From: Bacteroidales bacterium
GTDB taxonomy: Bacteria; Bacteroidota; Bacteroidia; Bacteroidales; Tenuifilaceae
NCBI GenBank assembly: GCA_013141385.1
Contig: JABFRB010000034.1
Location: 47,951-111,950, forward strand
Direction: 5' to 3'
DNA length: 64,000 nt
The position numbers were made by a program, and so were the translations under genes. How positions within the stretch are numbered: the first letter of the stretch is position 1; each line of letters starts with the position of its first letter. The notes under the pieces were generated by a model. It saw nothing but the letters and a program-made list of their open reading frames with translations. It ran no database searches and had not been told where the DNA came from. Shown here one piece after another: positions 9,451 through 19,007 of the stretch.

Positions 9451-9612
9451 GTTTCTAGTAATATTTATTTTGAACTAATAGAACGGTTAAACCCAGCTAT
9501 TATATGTTATGCAATGATTATTCAAAAATATTTGCGTATAACTTTGATATTCTTGATAGTTAAATTGATTTTTACTATTATTTCTGGTAATTTTATACTT
9601 TAATCATCAGAA

Positions 9613-9620
9613 TAGTTTTG
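9613..9620 (+). promoter_or_regulatory. Possible -7 box for the cytidylate-kinase-like gene
   Basis: TAGTTTTG fits TAnnTTTG and lies 65 bases before the ATG. No clear TTG is at the expected -33 distance. Confidence 0.4.
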
Positions 9621-9684
9621 CCAACGATTTTTTAAAGAAAGTCAGAAAAGTTTATTTGAAAACGATTGACTAAAATAAAACAAT

Positions 9685-10383
9685 ATGGCAAAAATTGATT
9701 TAGTCAAATATTTGATTGATAGACATAAAGAGACTCATAAACCTTGCCCTGAACCTGGGCCAGTAATTACTATTTCTCGTGAAATGGGATGCTCTGGTAC
9801 ACAAATTACTCAACAACTTGTAAAGGAGTTAAATAAACGATTTGATTATAAAAATGGAGAGCTGTGGAAATGGGTTGGGAAGGAAGAAATTCAAGAGGCA
9901 GCGGCTCATGCACTAAATTTACCTCCAGAAGAGATTAGCTATGCCCTTGAGGCTAAGAAAAAAACTATGATGGATGACATCCTTCAATCATTTTCAAGTA
10001 AATACTATAAAAGTGACAGGATTATTCGTAAAACAGTAAAAGAAGTAATTCGCTCAATTGCCTGTCATGGGAGGGTGGTTATTCTTGGACGTGGTGGTGT
10101 TGCTATAACTAGAGATATCCCGCGTTCTTTACATATTAACCTTGAGGCTCCACTCGAGTGGCGTGCGTTAAGAATCTCTGAGAAGTTAGATGTTGAACAG
10201 AAAGCAGCCGAAAGTTACATTCTGGAGATTGATAAGAAAAGAGAGGAGTTTAGAGTTTACTTTGGTGGAGTAAATACAGATTATACAAGATTCGATATAA
10301 CATTTAATAGTATGACACTATCAATTAGTGAAATAGTAGAAATTATTATAAAAACAATGGAGATTAGAAAACTTATTTACTAG
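9685..10383 (+). CDS. Cytidylate kinase-like family protein
   Basis: This P-loop kinase-fold protein of 232 residues belongs to the cytidylate kinase-like group common in Bacteroidota. It keeps the shape ITISREMGCSGTQITQQL, in which the Walker A region is the relaxed GCSGTQI, and the mid-region GRVVILGRGGVAITR with conserved Arg residues. The substrate of this group is not firmly known, and true CMP kinase (Cmk) differs in its loop. It is monocistronic, between two intergenic gaps of about 290 and 180 bases. Confidence 0.8.
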   Translation: MAKIDLVKYLIDRHKETHKPCPEPGPVITISREMGCSGTQITQQLVKELNKRFDYKNGELWKWVGKEEIQEAAAHALNLPPEEISYALEAKKKTMMDDILQSFSSKYYKSDRIIRKTVKEVIRSIACHGRVVILGRGGVAITRDIPRSLHINLEAPLEWRALRISEKLDVEQKAAESYILEIDKKREEFRVYFGGVNTDYTRFDITFNSMTLSISEIVEIIIKTMEIRKLIY

Positions 10384-10672
10384 GTTATAAGCAGTTGCAG
10401 TTTTTAATGCTAAAATTTAAAACAGAGTTTATTCTTTTTGAATAAGCTCTGTTGGTTTATTGGATATATAGATTCATAAAAATGAAACTTATAGTAAAAT
10501 TGAATTCATTTATCAAAAAAAGAAAACTAATTATTAATTTTACTGTATCAGAAAAAAAGGATTGTTATTTTGGCATCTTAGTTGTGTGAAATATACTATA
10601 ACTAGATTTTTTATGCTCATCTATACCCCGATTTGTAAATCATTCATTACTTATTCAGGATTAAATAGTTAT

Positions 10673-12397
10673 ATGATGCGGATTTGCATTCTGTTTTTTA
10701 TTATCACCCAATATCATTCTGTGATTGCTCAACAGGCAGTTCCGCTTCCTGCTGAAATTAAGAAAGTGGTGGATGATTATATCCAGAAGGGTAACGAATC
10801 CGAAAAAATAAAAGAGTATAATCAGGCATCATTTTACTTCCATCAGGCTGGGAATATATGCTGGACGCATGGTCTACTAGAGAATGCAATAGATCTACTT
10901 AAAAAATCTCTTGAAATGACAGGGCGCCTATCAAATTTGAATGGCACTTCTGTTTTATGTACAAAAATTGGATTGCTTTATGCCGAGACTAAGAATTTCG
11001 AAAATTCCCTTACCTATTTTTTAAAAAGTTTGGATATGGCAAGAAGAATGAATAGAAAATCTGAAATTATTTCATCCTTATTGAATATTGCTAACTCCTA
11101 CAATGAAATTGAAAAGTATAATGAATCCGTACCTTTTTTAGTTGAAGCAGAAACCTTATCGAAGGATATTGGAGATACAAAATATCTACGAAATTGCTAC
11201 TCATTGATGACACGGGTATATGATAAGGTTGGGGATAGAGAAAAATCGACCCAATATTTTAACCTTTTTGCTGCCATTACTAAGAAAATTCAACAGGAGG
11301 AGGTTTCTAAAAAAGAGGATGAAGCCCGACTTATGGTAGATAAGGCAAACTCAAAAGTGTTAGAAGTAGAGTCAATTAAGAATGCAACTGAGCAAGAACT
11401 TAAAGAGAAAAAGATAGAATTGAATGAAAAACAGATAAATCTAGATAAAGTCGAGCAGATATCGAGAGAACAACAAATGCAAATTGATTTACTCAATAAA
11501 GAGAAAGAGTTGCAAAAAGCAATAATTCACCAGCAAAGGTTAATGCGAAATGTTTACTTGGGAATAATAATTACTGTTTTATTGATATCAGGCTTGACCT
11601 ATTTTGGGTATGAAAAAATTAAGAAATCAAATGTGTTACTCAATTCAAAAAATATCGAAATCAGTTTTCAGAAGGACGAAATTGTAAAACAAGCAGAAGA
11701 TCTTCGTGAACTTAATGCATTGAAAGACAAAATTTTTTCTATAATTTCACATGATTTAAGGTCCCCTCTTTTTTCACTCATAGGCATGCTGAATTTGGCC
11801 AAAGATGGATATTTTTCAATTGAAGAGCAAAATCAAATATTGAGCGAATTGTCAAAAAATGTTGAATATAATACCGAACTTTTAGAGAATTTATTAAAGT
11901 GGGCATCAAGTCAAATGATGGATAGTTCTATAAACTCTGTATGCTTTGATATTCACGATATTGTAAGAAATAAAGTAAATCTTTACGAAAAAACAGCTGC
12001 CCAGAAAGGTATAAAGCTTGAAAACAAAGTAAATGTTAATACCGAAGTTCTAGCAGATAGGGATATGATTGAGGTTGTTATGAGAAATCTTATTACCAAT
12101 GCAATTAAATTCAGTAAAGAAGGTGACGTTGTAGTAATTAGTTCAAAGTCTCAAGAAGGTATTATTACTACCTGTGTTGCCGATAATGGAATGGGGATAC
12201 CTGGTGAGGCTATTGAAAAGTTATTTGGTAAGCATGTTTTCTCTACAAGAGGAACATTAAATGAAAAAGGAACCGGACTAGGATTAATTCTTTGTCGTGA
12301 TTTTATCCAGTTGAATGGAGGACGAATTTGGGTTGAAAGTGAATTGTATAAGGGGAGCAAGTTTTTCTTTACACTTCCTGCAAAACAGATTATATAG
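10673..12397 (+). CDS. TPR-containing membrane sensor histidine kinase
   Basis: The 574-residue protein has a signal peptide (MMRICILFFIITQYHSVIAQ) and a periplasmic domain of tetratricopeptide repeats (about residues 35-210, e.g. ASFYFHQAGNICWTHGLLE). A long coiled coil (about 215-285) and one membrane helix (NVYLGIIITVLLISGLTYFG) follow. The cytoplasmic part has the H-box FSIISHDLRSPLFSLIGML, N-box MRNLITNAIKFS, and G-boxes VADNGMGIPGE and GTGLGLILC. No receiver domain is attached and no response-regulator gene is adjacent, so the partner is elsewhere. I chose ATG 10673 (10676 is equally possible) because it begins the signal peptide; upstream in-frame starts would add a poor N-terminus. 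Confidence 0.9.
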   Translation: MMRICILFFIITQYHSVIAQQAVPLPAEIKKVVDDYIQKGNESEKIKEYNQASFYFHQAGNICWTHGLLENAIDLLKKSLEMTGRLSNLNGTSVLCTKIGLLYAETKNFENSLTYFLKSLDMARRMNRKSEIISSLLNIANSYNEIEKYNESVPFLVEAETLSKDIGDTKYLRNCYSLMTRVYDKVGDREKSTQYFNLFAAITKKIQQEEVSKKEDEARLMVDKANSKVLEVESIKNATEQELKEKKIELNEKQINLDKVEQISREQQMQIDLLNKEKELQKAIIHQQRLMRNVYLGIIITVLLISGLTYFGYEKIKKSNVLLNSKNIEISFQKDEIVKQAEDLRELNALKDKIFSIISHDLRSPLFSLIGMLNLAKDGYFSIEEQNQILSELSKNVEYNTELLENLLKWASSQMMDSSINSVCFDIHDIVRNKVNLYEKTAAQKGIKLENKVNVNTEVLADRDMIEVVMRNLITNAIKFSKEGDVVVISSKSQEGIITTCVADNGMGIPGEAIEKLFGKHVFSTRGTLNEKGTGLGLILCRDFIQLNGGRIWVESELYKGSKFFFTLPAKQII

Positions 12398-12523
12398 TTC
12401 TATAAATAGGAGGATGTTTAAATGCCTGCCAATAAATCAGGAAAATATATCGAAGAAATTGCAAGATTTGGCTTTAAGGTATAACAGTTTTATGGTCTAT
12501 ACTTTTGGTGGTTTTAGAGTTAT

Positions 12524-13774
12524 TTAAAATAATGAAAGTTGAACCGCATTTGAAAGTTGCTTGCTCCGTTCCGTTTGCATAAGTTGAGTTCGGAGTCTTA
12601 AGGGAGTTATTTCTTGTATTGATGGACTTGAGAGTTCATGGCAGGTTATAAAGTACCGTGCTCTTTTCATCACAACACCTATTTTTTGTAAATGGAATGA
12701 ATTTAATTTACTAAACCTTCGTGCAGACATAATCAACCTTGCCGATTTTGGCCCAATCCCTGGCACACGAAGGAGTAAATGTAGATCTGCTCGATTGATA
12801 TCGACTGGGAAAATATGAGGGTTTCGAAGGGCATAGCCAAGTTTTGGGTCAAGTTCAATATCAAGGTTGGGATTCTTATCGTTAACTATTTCATCAACCT
12901 TAAATTCGTAAAATCTTAGAAGCCAATCTGCTTGATACAAGCGATGCTCCCTACGGAGAGGCGGAGTAGTTAAGGCAGGTAATCGCTTATCATACTCATT
13001 GGTTGGATTGTAAGCGGAGTAGTAAACCCTTTTTAGTTTATTTACTCCGTAAAGATTTGATGAGAGATGAAGAATTTGGTTATCCGTATCTGGAGTTGCA
13101 CCAATAATCAGCTGTGTGCTTTGACCTGCGGGAGTAAAAATGGGTGTTTTGCGGTATTTACGACGTTCCTCCTTGTTCTCTTCAATTTGGGTATGAATGT
13201 AACCCATTGGGTTAAGTATGCTTGGGTAGTTCTTCTCGGGAGCTAAATATTTTAGATTTTGCTCCGAGGGAATTTCTATATTTACACTAAGCCTGTCGGC
13301 GTATAGACCCGCCATCTTTATTAATTCAGAACTTGCTCCTGGGATACTTTTTAGATGAATATACCCGTTAAAATGATGGATGATCCTCAAATCCTTGGCA
13401 ACTCTGGCCAACCGTTCCATAGTATAGTCAGGACTTTTAACTACCCCAGAGCTTAGGAATAACCCTTCTATATAGTTCCTTCGGTAAAAGTTGATGGTAA
13501 GATCAACCACCTCATCTACAGTAAAGATAGTTCGCTGGATATCGTTACTTTTGCGATTTGTACAGTAGGCACAATCATAGATACAATGATTGGTGTAAAG
13601 AATTTTAAGTAGTGAAATACAACGCCCATCATCGGCAAAACTATGGCAAATCCCTGCATAAGCAGCATTGCCAAGTCCACCGGGAGTGTTTTTCCTATTG
13701 CTCCCACTAGATGAGCAAGATACATCATACTTGGCTGCTGCTGATAGTATTTTTAGCTTTTCGAGAGTTTCCAT
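12524..13774 (-). CDS. Putative DNA modification/repair radical SAM protein
   Basis: This 416-residue protein fits the radical SAM family found beside a uracil-DNA-glycosylase-like partner (rSAM_link_UDG type). The iron-sulfur motif CIYDCAYC is at about residues 64-71 after LLKILYTNH. The middle contains HFNGYIHLKSIPGASSELI, typical of this family. The C-terminus has a helix-hairpin-helix-like DNA-binding stretch (LLLRVPGIGPKSARLIMSAR). The usual partner (DUF4130 type) is not next to it: the gene's 3' end meets the sensor kinase gene convergently, and upstream is a MITE-like repeat. The reaction catalysed is unknown. Confidence 0.85.
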   Translation of the reverse strand: METLEKLKILSAAAKYDVSCSSSGSNRKNTPGGLGNAAYAGICHSFADDGRCISLLKILYTNHCIYDCAYCTNRKSNDIQRTIFTVDEVVDLTINFYRRNYIEGLFLSSGVVKSPDYTMERLARVAKDLRIIHHFNGYIHLKSIPGASSELIKMAGLYADRLSVNIEIPSEQNLKYLAPEKNYPSILNPMGYIHTQIEENKEERRKYRKTPIFTPAGQSTQLIIGATPDTDNQILHLSSNLYGVNKLKRVYYSAYNPTNEYDKRLPALTTPPLRREHRLYQADWLLRFYEFKVDEIVNDKNPNLDIELDPKLGYALRNPHIFPVDINRADLHLLLRVPGIGPKSARLIMSARRFSKLNSFHLQKIGVVMKRARYFITCHELSSPSIQEITPLRLRTQLMQTERSKQLSNAVQLSLF

Positions 13775-13821
13775 CGCGTAAATGAAAATTTAATAGTGAT
13801 AATTGAAAAAGCGTAAATAAT

Positions 13822-13993
13822 GCGAGTTCGATGTAAGTATAACATATTGATCCTAAGTATAGTGTTGGATTATTGCTTTATCATGCTGAACGAAGTGAAG
13901 CATCTGTTTTATAGACCATTAGATCCATTGCTTCGCTCAGAACCGAGCTTGCGAGTTCGGCGGAGCCAATGACACCTTACATTGAACTGACGT
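13822..13993. repeat. MITE-like element, copy 1
   Basis: The ends are imperfect inverted repeats (GAGTTCGATGTAAG at the left, CTTACATTGAACTGACGT at the right). The inside contains CATGCTGAACGAAGTGAAGC and GCTTCGCTCAGA, which are partly complementary. A 27-nt micro-element (13942-13968, ACCGAGC...GAGCCA) interrupts the GCTCAGA/ATGACACC junction. Copy 2 is at 30280-30455, with the same order of parts. There is no coding capacity. Confidence 0.8.
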
Positions 13994-14034
13994 AAAATAG
14001 CATATCCTGTTTTTCACCTTTCATTAATCACCTC

Positions 14035-14838
14035 TCATTTCTTTCTAATCTCTTTCTTGATCTCCTCAACATCCTGCATAAGTTTCTGAACCGACATCAT
14101 TAGCTGTTCAATGCTAATATTACCATCTGGTAGATGATCCGTTGTATAATGCACAAACTTCCAAACCTCAAAAATATCCTGACCTTTCACCTCGAATGGG
14201 TGGTATAGAGGATTTAGGGACGATAGAACAAAGTGCCCAGTTTCAATTAGGAGGTTTTCCACAATTTTAAATACTAATCCATCCTCACGTGTAAGGATAA
14301 TACATGCTTCACCCGTTTTAATTGATGTCCAGTCTTGAATAAATTCACCCGTTACCCATGAACCATCGGGGATTGGTAGCATCGAATCGCCGCTTATCTG
14401 GAAAGTACGGTACTTTCGATCGTTCTTTAGGAAGGGCAGGCGATACACAGGCAGCGAACTTACATATTCAGGATCGGCAAAACCAGACATATATCCAGCC
14501 TTCACCTTTGCAGTTACAAGTTCAATATTCTCTTCGTTATCATTACCAACGGTTGAGGTAAGAACTCTAAGGTTGGTACCCTTTGTGTAGATGTCAGAGC
14601 CCTTTTCTATTTCCTCAAATTGAAATTCAGTAAATGTGTTTAAATCAATTTTGAGTAAAATGTCAACCGAAATTCCAAAATACTCTGAAACAGCTAGTTG
14701 GATATCAAGGGTTGGTTGCGAAATCTTATTCTCATAATTATTTAGGGTAGGTCTTTTTACTTTTAACTCAGCAGAAAGTTCCTCTTGCGTTAACCCTTTT
14801 CGTTTTCGCAAAGTTTTTAGGTTTGAGTGGAAGTACAT
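14035..14838 (-). CDS. XRE-family repressor with LexA-like S24 peptidase domain
   Basis: The 267-residue protein has an N-terminal helix-turn-helix (LRKRKGLTQEELSAELKVKR, about residues 9-28) and a C-terminal S24 domain. The likely self-cleavage site is the Ala-Gly in KVKAGYMSG. The nucleophile Ser is in SGDSMLP and the general-base Lys in LVFKIVEN. A charged coiled-coil tail ends the protein. Such LexA/cI-type repressors cleave themselves on RecA activation. Palindromic sites just upstream suggest it represses itself, and perhaps the divergent nucleosidase gene. No phage genes adjoin it, so a chromosomal stress regulator is more likely than a prophage repressor. Confidence 0.88.
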   Translation of the reverse strand: MYFHSNLKTLRKRKGLTQEELSAELKVKRPTLNNYENKISQPTLDIQLAVSEYFGISVDILLKIDLNTFTEFQFEEIEKGSDIYTKGTNLRVLTSTVGNDNEENIELVTAKVKAGYMSGFADPEYVSSLPVYRLPFLKNDRKYRTFQISGDSMLPIPDGSWVTGEFIQDWTSIKTGEACIILTREDGLVFKIVENLLIETGHFVLSSLNPLYHPFEVKGQDIFEVWKFVHYTTDHLPDGNISIEQLMMSVQKLMQDVEEIKKEIRKK

Positions 14839-14845
14839 AGGCGTA

Positions 14846-14874
14846 TGATTTTAATATAATCAAATAAATGATTA
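14846..14874. promoter_or_regulatory. Likely autoregulatory operator of the S24 repressor
   Basis: Two overlapping palindromes lie within 40 bases of the repressor start: TGATT(14846-14850)/AATCA(14858-14862), and TAATCA(14857-14862)/TGATTA(14869-14874). The first spacer is 7 bases and the second 6. Confidence 0.5.
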
Positions 14875-15084
14875 AATAATAAGCAAATATAAATTATGTG
14901 ATTATTCTTTCCAAATATTTTTGATCTTTTTTCAATTACTTTGATTGCTGTTGTTAAATGATTGATATTATATATGATATGAGATTTTATTACGATTTGC
15001 ATAATGAGAAATTAATTAAAAAACCCTAAATGAGTACCTAACAATAAATCACAATTCGTAATTTCACCATTAAATATTATTGCC

Positions 15085-15798
15085 ATGTCCTTTAAGCGCA
15101 TAGTTCTGATAATCGCAGTAGAAGTTGAAGCAAGACCCATAATTGATGGGTTGGGATTAAGTCACAAAGGGAAACTCTTAAGCCCATTACCAATGGAGTT
15201 TTATGAGGGACGACACAATTCATTAAATATCGATCTTATCACCAGTGGGAAATGCGATAGATTCAATGTTGATAATGTTGGCCCACAGGCTGCAATTCTT
15301 AATGCTGCAACTGCCATTGGTCGTCTTCAGCCGGATTTAATTATAAACCCGGGTACTGCGGGAGGTTTTGTTAGCGCTGGTGCAAGGATTGGGGATGTTT
15401 ACCTTAGCTACCCGATGATCTGCTACCATGATCGACGGATTCCTATACCGGGTTTTGATGCATATGGTATTGGTTCTTACTATTGTTTCGATACAAGGGG
15501 GATTGCAGAAAACCTTGGATTAAAAACTGGTATTATTTCAACAGGAAGTTCTTTGGATTATACCGATAAGGATTTGGAACTGATAAAATCTTACGGAGGC
15601 GTTGTTAAGGAGATGGAGGCAGCATCAATTGCTTGGGTTGCTGATTTATACAAGATCCCCTTCTTTGCTGTTAAATCAATTACCGATTTGGTTGATAATT
15701 CTACACCAACGGAGGAGGAGTATCTACGAAATTTAACTTCGGCATCTATTGCGTTAAGTCGAGAGGTTGTTAGAATAATCAAGTATTTTGCGCAATAG
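15085..15798 (+). CDS. MTA/SAH nucleosidase-like nucleoside phosphorylase
   Basis: The 237-residue protein has the fold of 5'-methylthioadenosine/S-adenosylhomocysteine nucleosidase, which removes adenine from these by-products of SAM use. The phosphate/ribose-binding region INPGTAGGF is near residue 93, the purine and ribose pocket motif is KEMEAASIAWV, and the catalytic Asp is in VKSITDLVD. The N-terminus IVLIIAVEVEARPII matches the family start. The sequence is diverged from typical MtnN, so another purine nucleosidase or phosphorylase is possible. The PAP2 gene follows after 34 bases and may be co-transcribed. Confidence 0.8.
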   Translation: MSFKRIVLIIAVEVEARPIIDGLGLSHKGKLLSPLPMEFYEGRHNSLNIDLITSGKCDRFNVDNVGPQAAILNAATAIGRLQPDLIINPGTAGGFVSAGARIGDVYLSYPMICYHDRRIPIPGFDAYGIGSYYCFDTRGIAENLGLKTGIISTGSSLDYTDKDLELIKSYGGVVKEMEAASIAWVADLYKIPFFAVKSITDLVDNSTPTEEEYLRNLTSASIALSREVVRIIKYFAQ

Positions 15799-15832
15799 AT
15801 TCATACAACCCACATCATTTTAAAAATTGAAA

Positions 15833-16708
15833 ATGCAAAATCAATCAACCTATAAAAGAATCATTTCAAGCCTAAACTCCACAGATATTGTAACTTTAGG
15901 TTACTTGATAATCACTTTAGTTTATATTTTGTTGTCGTCAGGTAGGCTAAACGGAGAGTTTGCACATATTCTTTTTAGAATTATTGTTATTAGTTTGATT
16001 TGTTGGTCAGCATGGCTTTCACCAAAGATTAGTAGTAGATTCATCCTATTCTTTCGGAGTATATACCCATTTATCCTTTTTGGAGCATTTTACTCAGAAA
16101 CCGATTACCTGAATAATATTCTTTTCAACAATCTTGATTCTATCGTTGAGAAAGTTGAACTATGGATTTTTGGATTACATCCGAGTATAGTATTTTCAAA
16201 ATATTTTCCGCAGAAGTGGTTTAGCGAATTAATGAATTTCGGGTATTTTTCATACTATTTTCTTATCATTTTACTTCCTTTTTGGCTGTTTATTAGGAGG
16301 AGAGATTCATTTCAATATGTTGTATTTACTATCACTACAACGTTCTATCTATTCTATCTGTTTTTCATCATATTTCCTGTTGCAGGGCCACAGTTTTATC
16401 TCGAGGAATCATTAAGGACTATCCCCAACTCTGGTATATTTCGTGAACTAGTTAAATTTGCAGAATGGGTAGGAGAGGGGTCAACAGCAGCATTTCCCTC
16501 ATCACATGTTGGAATGGTTGCAATTATAGGATACCTAGCATATAAATACGCAGAAAAACTATTATTTGTATATATGATTTTTGGATTGCTTATTTGCTTT
16601 TCCACTGTATACATTAAGGCTCACTATGCAATTGATGTTATTGGAGGAATAGTTTTTGCCCCGGTATTTTTGGGATTAAGTAATAGATTAAATAAATGTT
16701 TTAAGTAG
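15833..16708 (+). CDS. PAP2-superfamily membrane phosphatase or phosphotransferase
   Basis: The 291-residue protein has about six membrane segments. The PAP2 catalytic motifs are AAFPSSHVGM (about residues 222-231) and STVYIKAHYAIDVIGG (about 262-277), giving the His pair and Asp of the active site. An upstream GPQFY block precedes them. In Bacteroidota, proteins of this layout act on lipid phosphates or on transfer to ceramide-type lipids; I cannot tell which. I chose ATG 15833 over the TTG at 15827 because it gives the same protein with a normal start codon. Confidence 0.82.
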   Translation: MQNQSTYKRIISSLNSTDIVTLGYLIITLVYILLSSGRLNGEFAHILFRIIVISLICWSAWLSPKISSRFILFFRSIYPFILFGAFYSETDYLNNILFNNLDSIVEKVELWIFGLHPSIVFSKYFPQKWFSELMNFGYFSYYFLIILLPFWLFIRRRDSFQYVVFTITTTFYLFYLFFIIFPVAGPQFYLEESLRTIPNSGIFRELVKFAEWVGEGSTAAFPSSHVGMVAIIGYLAYKYAEKLLFVYMIFGLLICFSTVYIKAHYAIDVIGGIVFAPVFLGLSNRLNKCFK

Positions 16709-16870
16709 ATGAACATATTCCACATTCAACAATTTATCACATTATCATTCCACACATTGTAGAATAAATCCTCCAAAAACCCAGTGTTTTATTGTGTTGA
16801 TAGACGGTTGATAATTTGTAATATTCAGAAATACAGCAATATAACTTCGTGTATATTTTTTTCTAAAATC

Positions 16871-17045
16871 TTGGCAAGATTTTCTCTATATAATACATTG
16901 TAAGATTCACCCCAAACACGAATCTTTAATATATATTCTGCTGAATAACAGCAGCCAGGTTGTCCGGGTTATGATTTCTGTCAGCCATGCATCGAATCCA
17001 CCACACAGTCCCAGATCCCGACAGTACCGGACAACCTCTTTTTTT
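16871..17045 (+). ncRNA. Candidate structured non-coding RNA with its own promoter and terminator
   Basis: Three hairpins stand in a row: AGATTC/GAATCT (16903-16925), CTGCTG/CAGCAG (16938-16954), and a long one with an 11-bp closing stem AGGTTGTCCGG (16957-16967)/CCGGACAACCT (17027-17037). Inside the long one CTGTC (16979-16983) pairs with GACAG (17020-17024). A run of seven T's follows (17039-17045). TTG at 16871-16873 and TACATTG at about 16894 form a possible promoter. There is no open frame. It does not match the 4.5S RNA core or a tRNA as far as I can see. It could be an orphan sRNA or a leader of the radical SAM gene downstream. Confidence 0.5.
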
Positions 17046-17109
17046 AAATCAATTAGTAAATATCCGATTTCAGGTTGAAGAAGTAGTTAATTTTCCTCAA
17101 TAAATTCAA

Positions 17110-17117
17110 TACCTTTG
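17110..17117 (+). promoter_or_regulatory. -7 box TACCTTTG for the B12-type radical SAM gene
   Basis: This is a perfect TAnnTTTG match 20 bases before the TTG start codon, giving a very short 5' leader. Confidence 0.6.
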
Positions 17118-17137
17118 CCATTACCAAACCTGAAAAA

Positions 17138-18970
17138 TTGAAAACGGATATACTTTTAATTACACCTCCATTAACTCAGCTGAATTCTCCTTACCCAGCA
17201 ACAACGCAGCTGTTGGCATATCTTCGTGCAAACTCTATAAATGCCGTTCAATATGATTTAAGCATTGATTTAGCAGATGCTGTTTACAGCAGGAAATTTC
17301 TTTCGGAAATATTATCTGAAAATAAAAAACCGTATATCAATTTAATTGAGCCAGTTAAGGCTTTTATTAGAAGCGAGAACCCCACTTTATCGCATAGAAT
17401 TTGCTCACGACAATTATTGCCAGAGGGTTCTAGATTTAATAACATCGAGGATTTGGATTGGTGGTTTGGCTCTTTGGGTGAAAATGATATGGCTCGTCAT
17501 TTGGCAACACTTTTTCTGTTAGATATATCCGATTTTATTCGCGAAAATGTCTGCCCCTTTTTTGGTGTAACTAAATACGCTGAACGAATTTCAATTTCAC
17601 TCCCTGAATTTGATAAAATAGAGGATGAACTAAAGAAGATACCTAATCCTGTTGATAATTTAATGTTATCGCTCTTAAAGGAGAAGTTAGATCATTACAA
17701 TCCCCGAGTTGTAGGATTTACTGTACCATTTCCTGGTAATCTTTATGCAGCGCTAAGATGTGGAAAGTATTTAAAAGAGCAAAATCCAGAAATTAAGATT
17801 GTATTAGGAGGGGGTTACATCAACACAGAATTAAGAACTTTTTGCGATCCAGCAATCTTTCAATATGCTGATTTTTTAATACTTGATGATGGAGAGTTGC
17901 CTCTGTTACGCTTAATGCAATATATAAATGATAAAAGAACTCCATTATTAAGAACATTTATTGCCGAAAATAGTGAGGTTAAACTTCTAAATAATTTACC
18001 TGATACTGTTCTTGTTAAAGATCTTCCACCTCCAGATTATACTGGAATTGAAGTTAATAAATACCTCTCGCTAATGGAATTGCCAAACCCAATGCATAGC
18101 CTTTGGAGTAATGGGTTTTGGAATAAAATTCAGCTAGCACGAGGATGTTACTGGGCAAAGTGCGCATTTTGCGATACATCGTTACCATACATCTCAAACT
18201 ACGATGCCTCGGAGATTTCAAAACTAGTCGATAATATTCAGAGCATTATCCATCAAACAAGTCAAACCGGATTCCATTTCGTTGATGAGGCTGCACCTCC
18301 TTCGTTGTTGAGAAAATTATCAGAAGAGATAATAAAGCGAGATTTGATTATTACATGGTGGACAAACATTCGATTCGAAAAAAACTTTACACCTGATTTA
18401 TGTAAATTGATGTCAGATGCAGGTTGCATTGCTGTTTCAGGAGGAATAGAGGTAGCATCGAATCGATTACTCAATCTGATGAACAAGGGAGTTACTGTTG
18501 AACAGGCAGCAACAACATGCAAAAACTTTCAGGATGCAGGTATAATGGTTCATGCATACCTAATGTATGGATTTCCTTCGGAATCAGAACAAGAAACAAT
18601 TGATTCACTCGAAGTTGTTCGACAATTTTTTAAGCATGGGTTGATACAATCAGGATTTTGGCACAGGTACGCTATGACCTGTCATAGTCCTACTGGAAAA
18701 TCACCCCAAAATTATGAAGTTAAGAGGGTATCACTAAAGCCAAATCCCTTTGCTAATAATGAAGTGCCATTCATTGAAAGTGTGAATTGCAAGCATGGAA
18801 GGCTTGGCAAGGGGCTCGAAAAATCAATCTATAATTATATGCATGGCGTTGGAATTGATGACCATGTAAGCCAATGGTTTGATTTTAAGGTTGCATTGCC
18901 AACTATTCCACCCGATTATATTGCTAAAATAATCGGAATTAAAAGATTTAAGGATAAAAAAAGAGGCTGA
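17138..18970 (+). CDS. B12-binding-domain radical SAM protein
   Basis: The 610-residue protein starts with KTDILLITPPLTQLNSPYPA, a typical start of this class. A cobalamin-binding Rossmann-like domain follows (PRVVGFTVPFPGNLYAAL and IVLGGGYINTELR). The radical SAM domain has the cluster motif CYWAKCAFC at about residues 337-345. Members methylate or rearrange unactivated carbons; the substrate here is unknown. The start codon is TTG at 17138: no ATG or GTG occurs before the conserved N-terminus, and a -7 box lies just upstream. Its 3' end overlaps the terminator of the gene on the opposite strand. Confidence 0.85.
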   Translation: MKTDILLITPPLTQLNSPYPATTQLLAYLRANSINAVQYDLSIDLADAVYSRKFLSEILSENKKPYINLIEPVKAFIRSENPTLSHRICSRQLLPEGSRFNNIEDLDWWFGSLGENDMARHLATLFLLDISDFIRENVCPFFGVTKYAERISISLPEFDKIEDELKKIPNPVDNLMLSLLKEKLDHYNPRVVGFTVPFPGNLYAALRCGKYLKEQNPEIKIVLGGGYINTELRTFCDPAIFQYADFLILDDGELPLLRLMQYINDKRTPLLRTFIAENSEVKLLNNLPDTVLVKDLPPPDYTGIEVNKYLSLMELPNPMHSLWSNGFWNKIQLARGCYWAKCAFCDTSLPYISNYDASEISKLVDNIQSIIHQTSQTGFHFVDEAAPPSLLRKLSEEIIKRDLIITWWTNIRFEKNFTPDLCKLMSDAGCIAVSGGIEVASNRLLNLMNKGVTVEQAATTCKNFQDAGIMVHAYLMYGFPSESEQETIDSLEVVRQFFKHGLIQSGFWHRYAMTCHSPTGKSPQNYEVKRVSLKPNPFANNEVPFIESVNCKHGRLGKGLEKSIYNYMHGVGIDDHVSQWFDFKVALPTIPPDYIAKIIGIKRFKDKKRG

Positions 18971-18988
18971 AGCGGATGCTACAGCCTC
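18955..18988 (-). terminator. Terminator of the SRPBCC/GyrI gene, overlapping the radical SAM 3' end
   Basis: On the - strand GAGGCTG, a 12-nt loop and CAGCCTC are followed by a run of T's. The T-run and one arm lie inside the last codons of the + strand gene. Confidence 0.75.
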
Positions 18989-19007
18989 AACTAACAATTC
19001 TACGAAA

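Noticed and set aside
16871..17045. Signal recognition particle RNA
   Set aside because: The conserved GGAAG/AGCAG core of domain IV is not found in either orientation.
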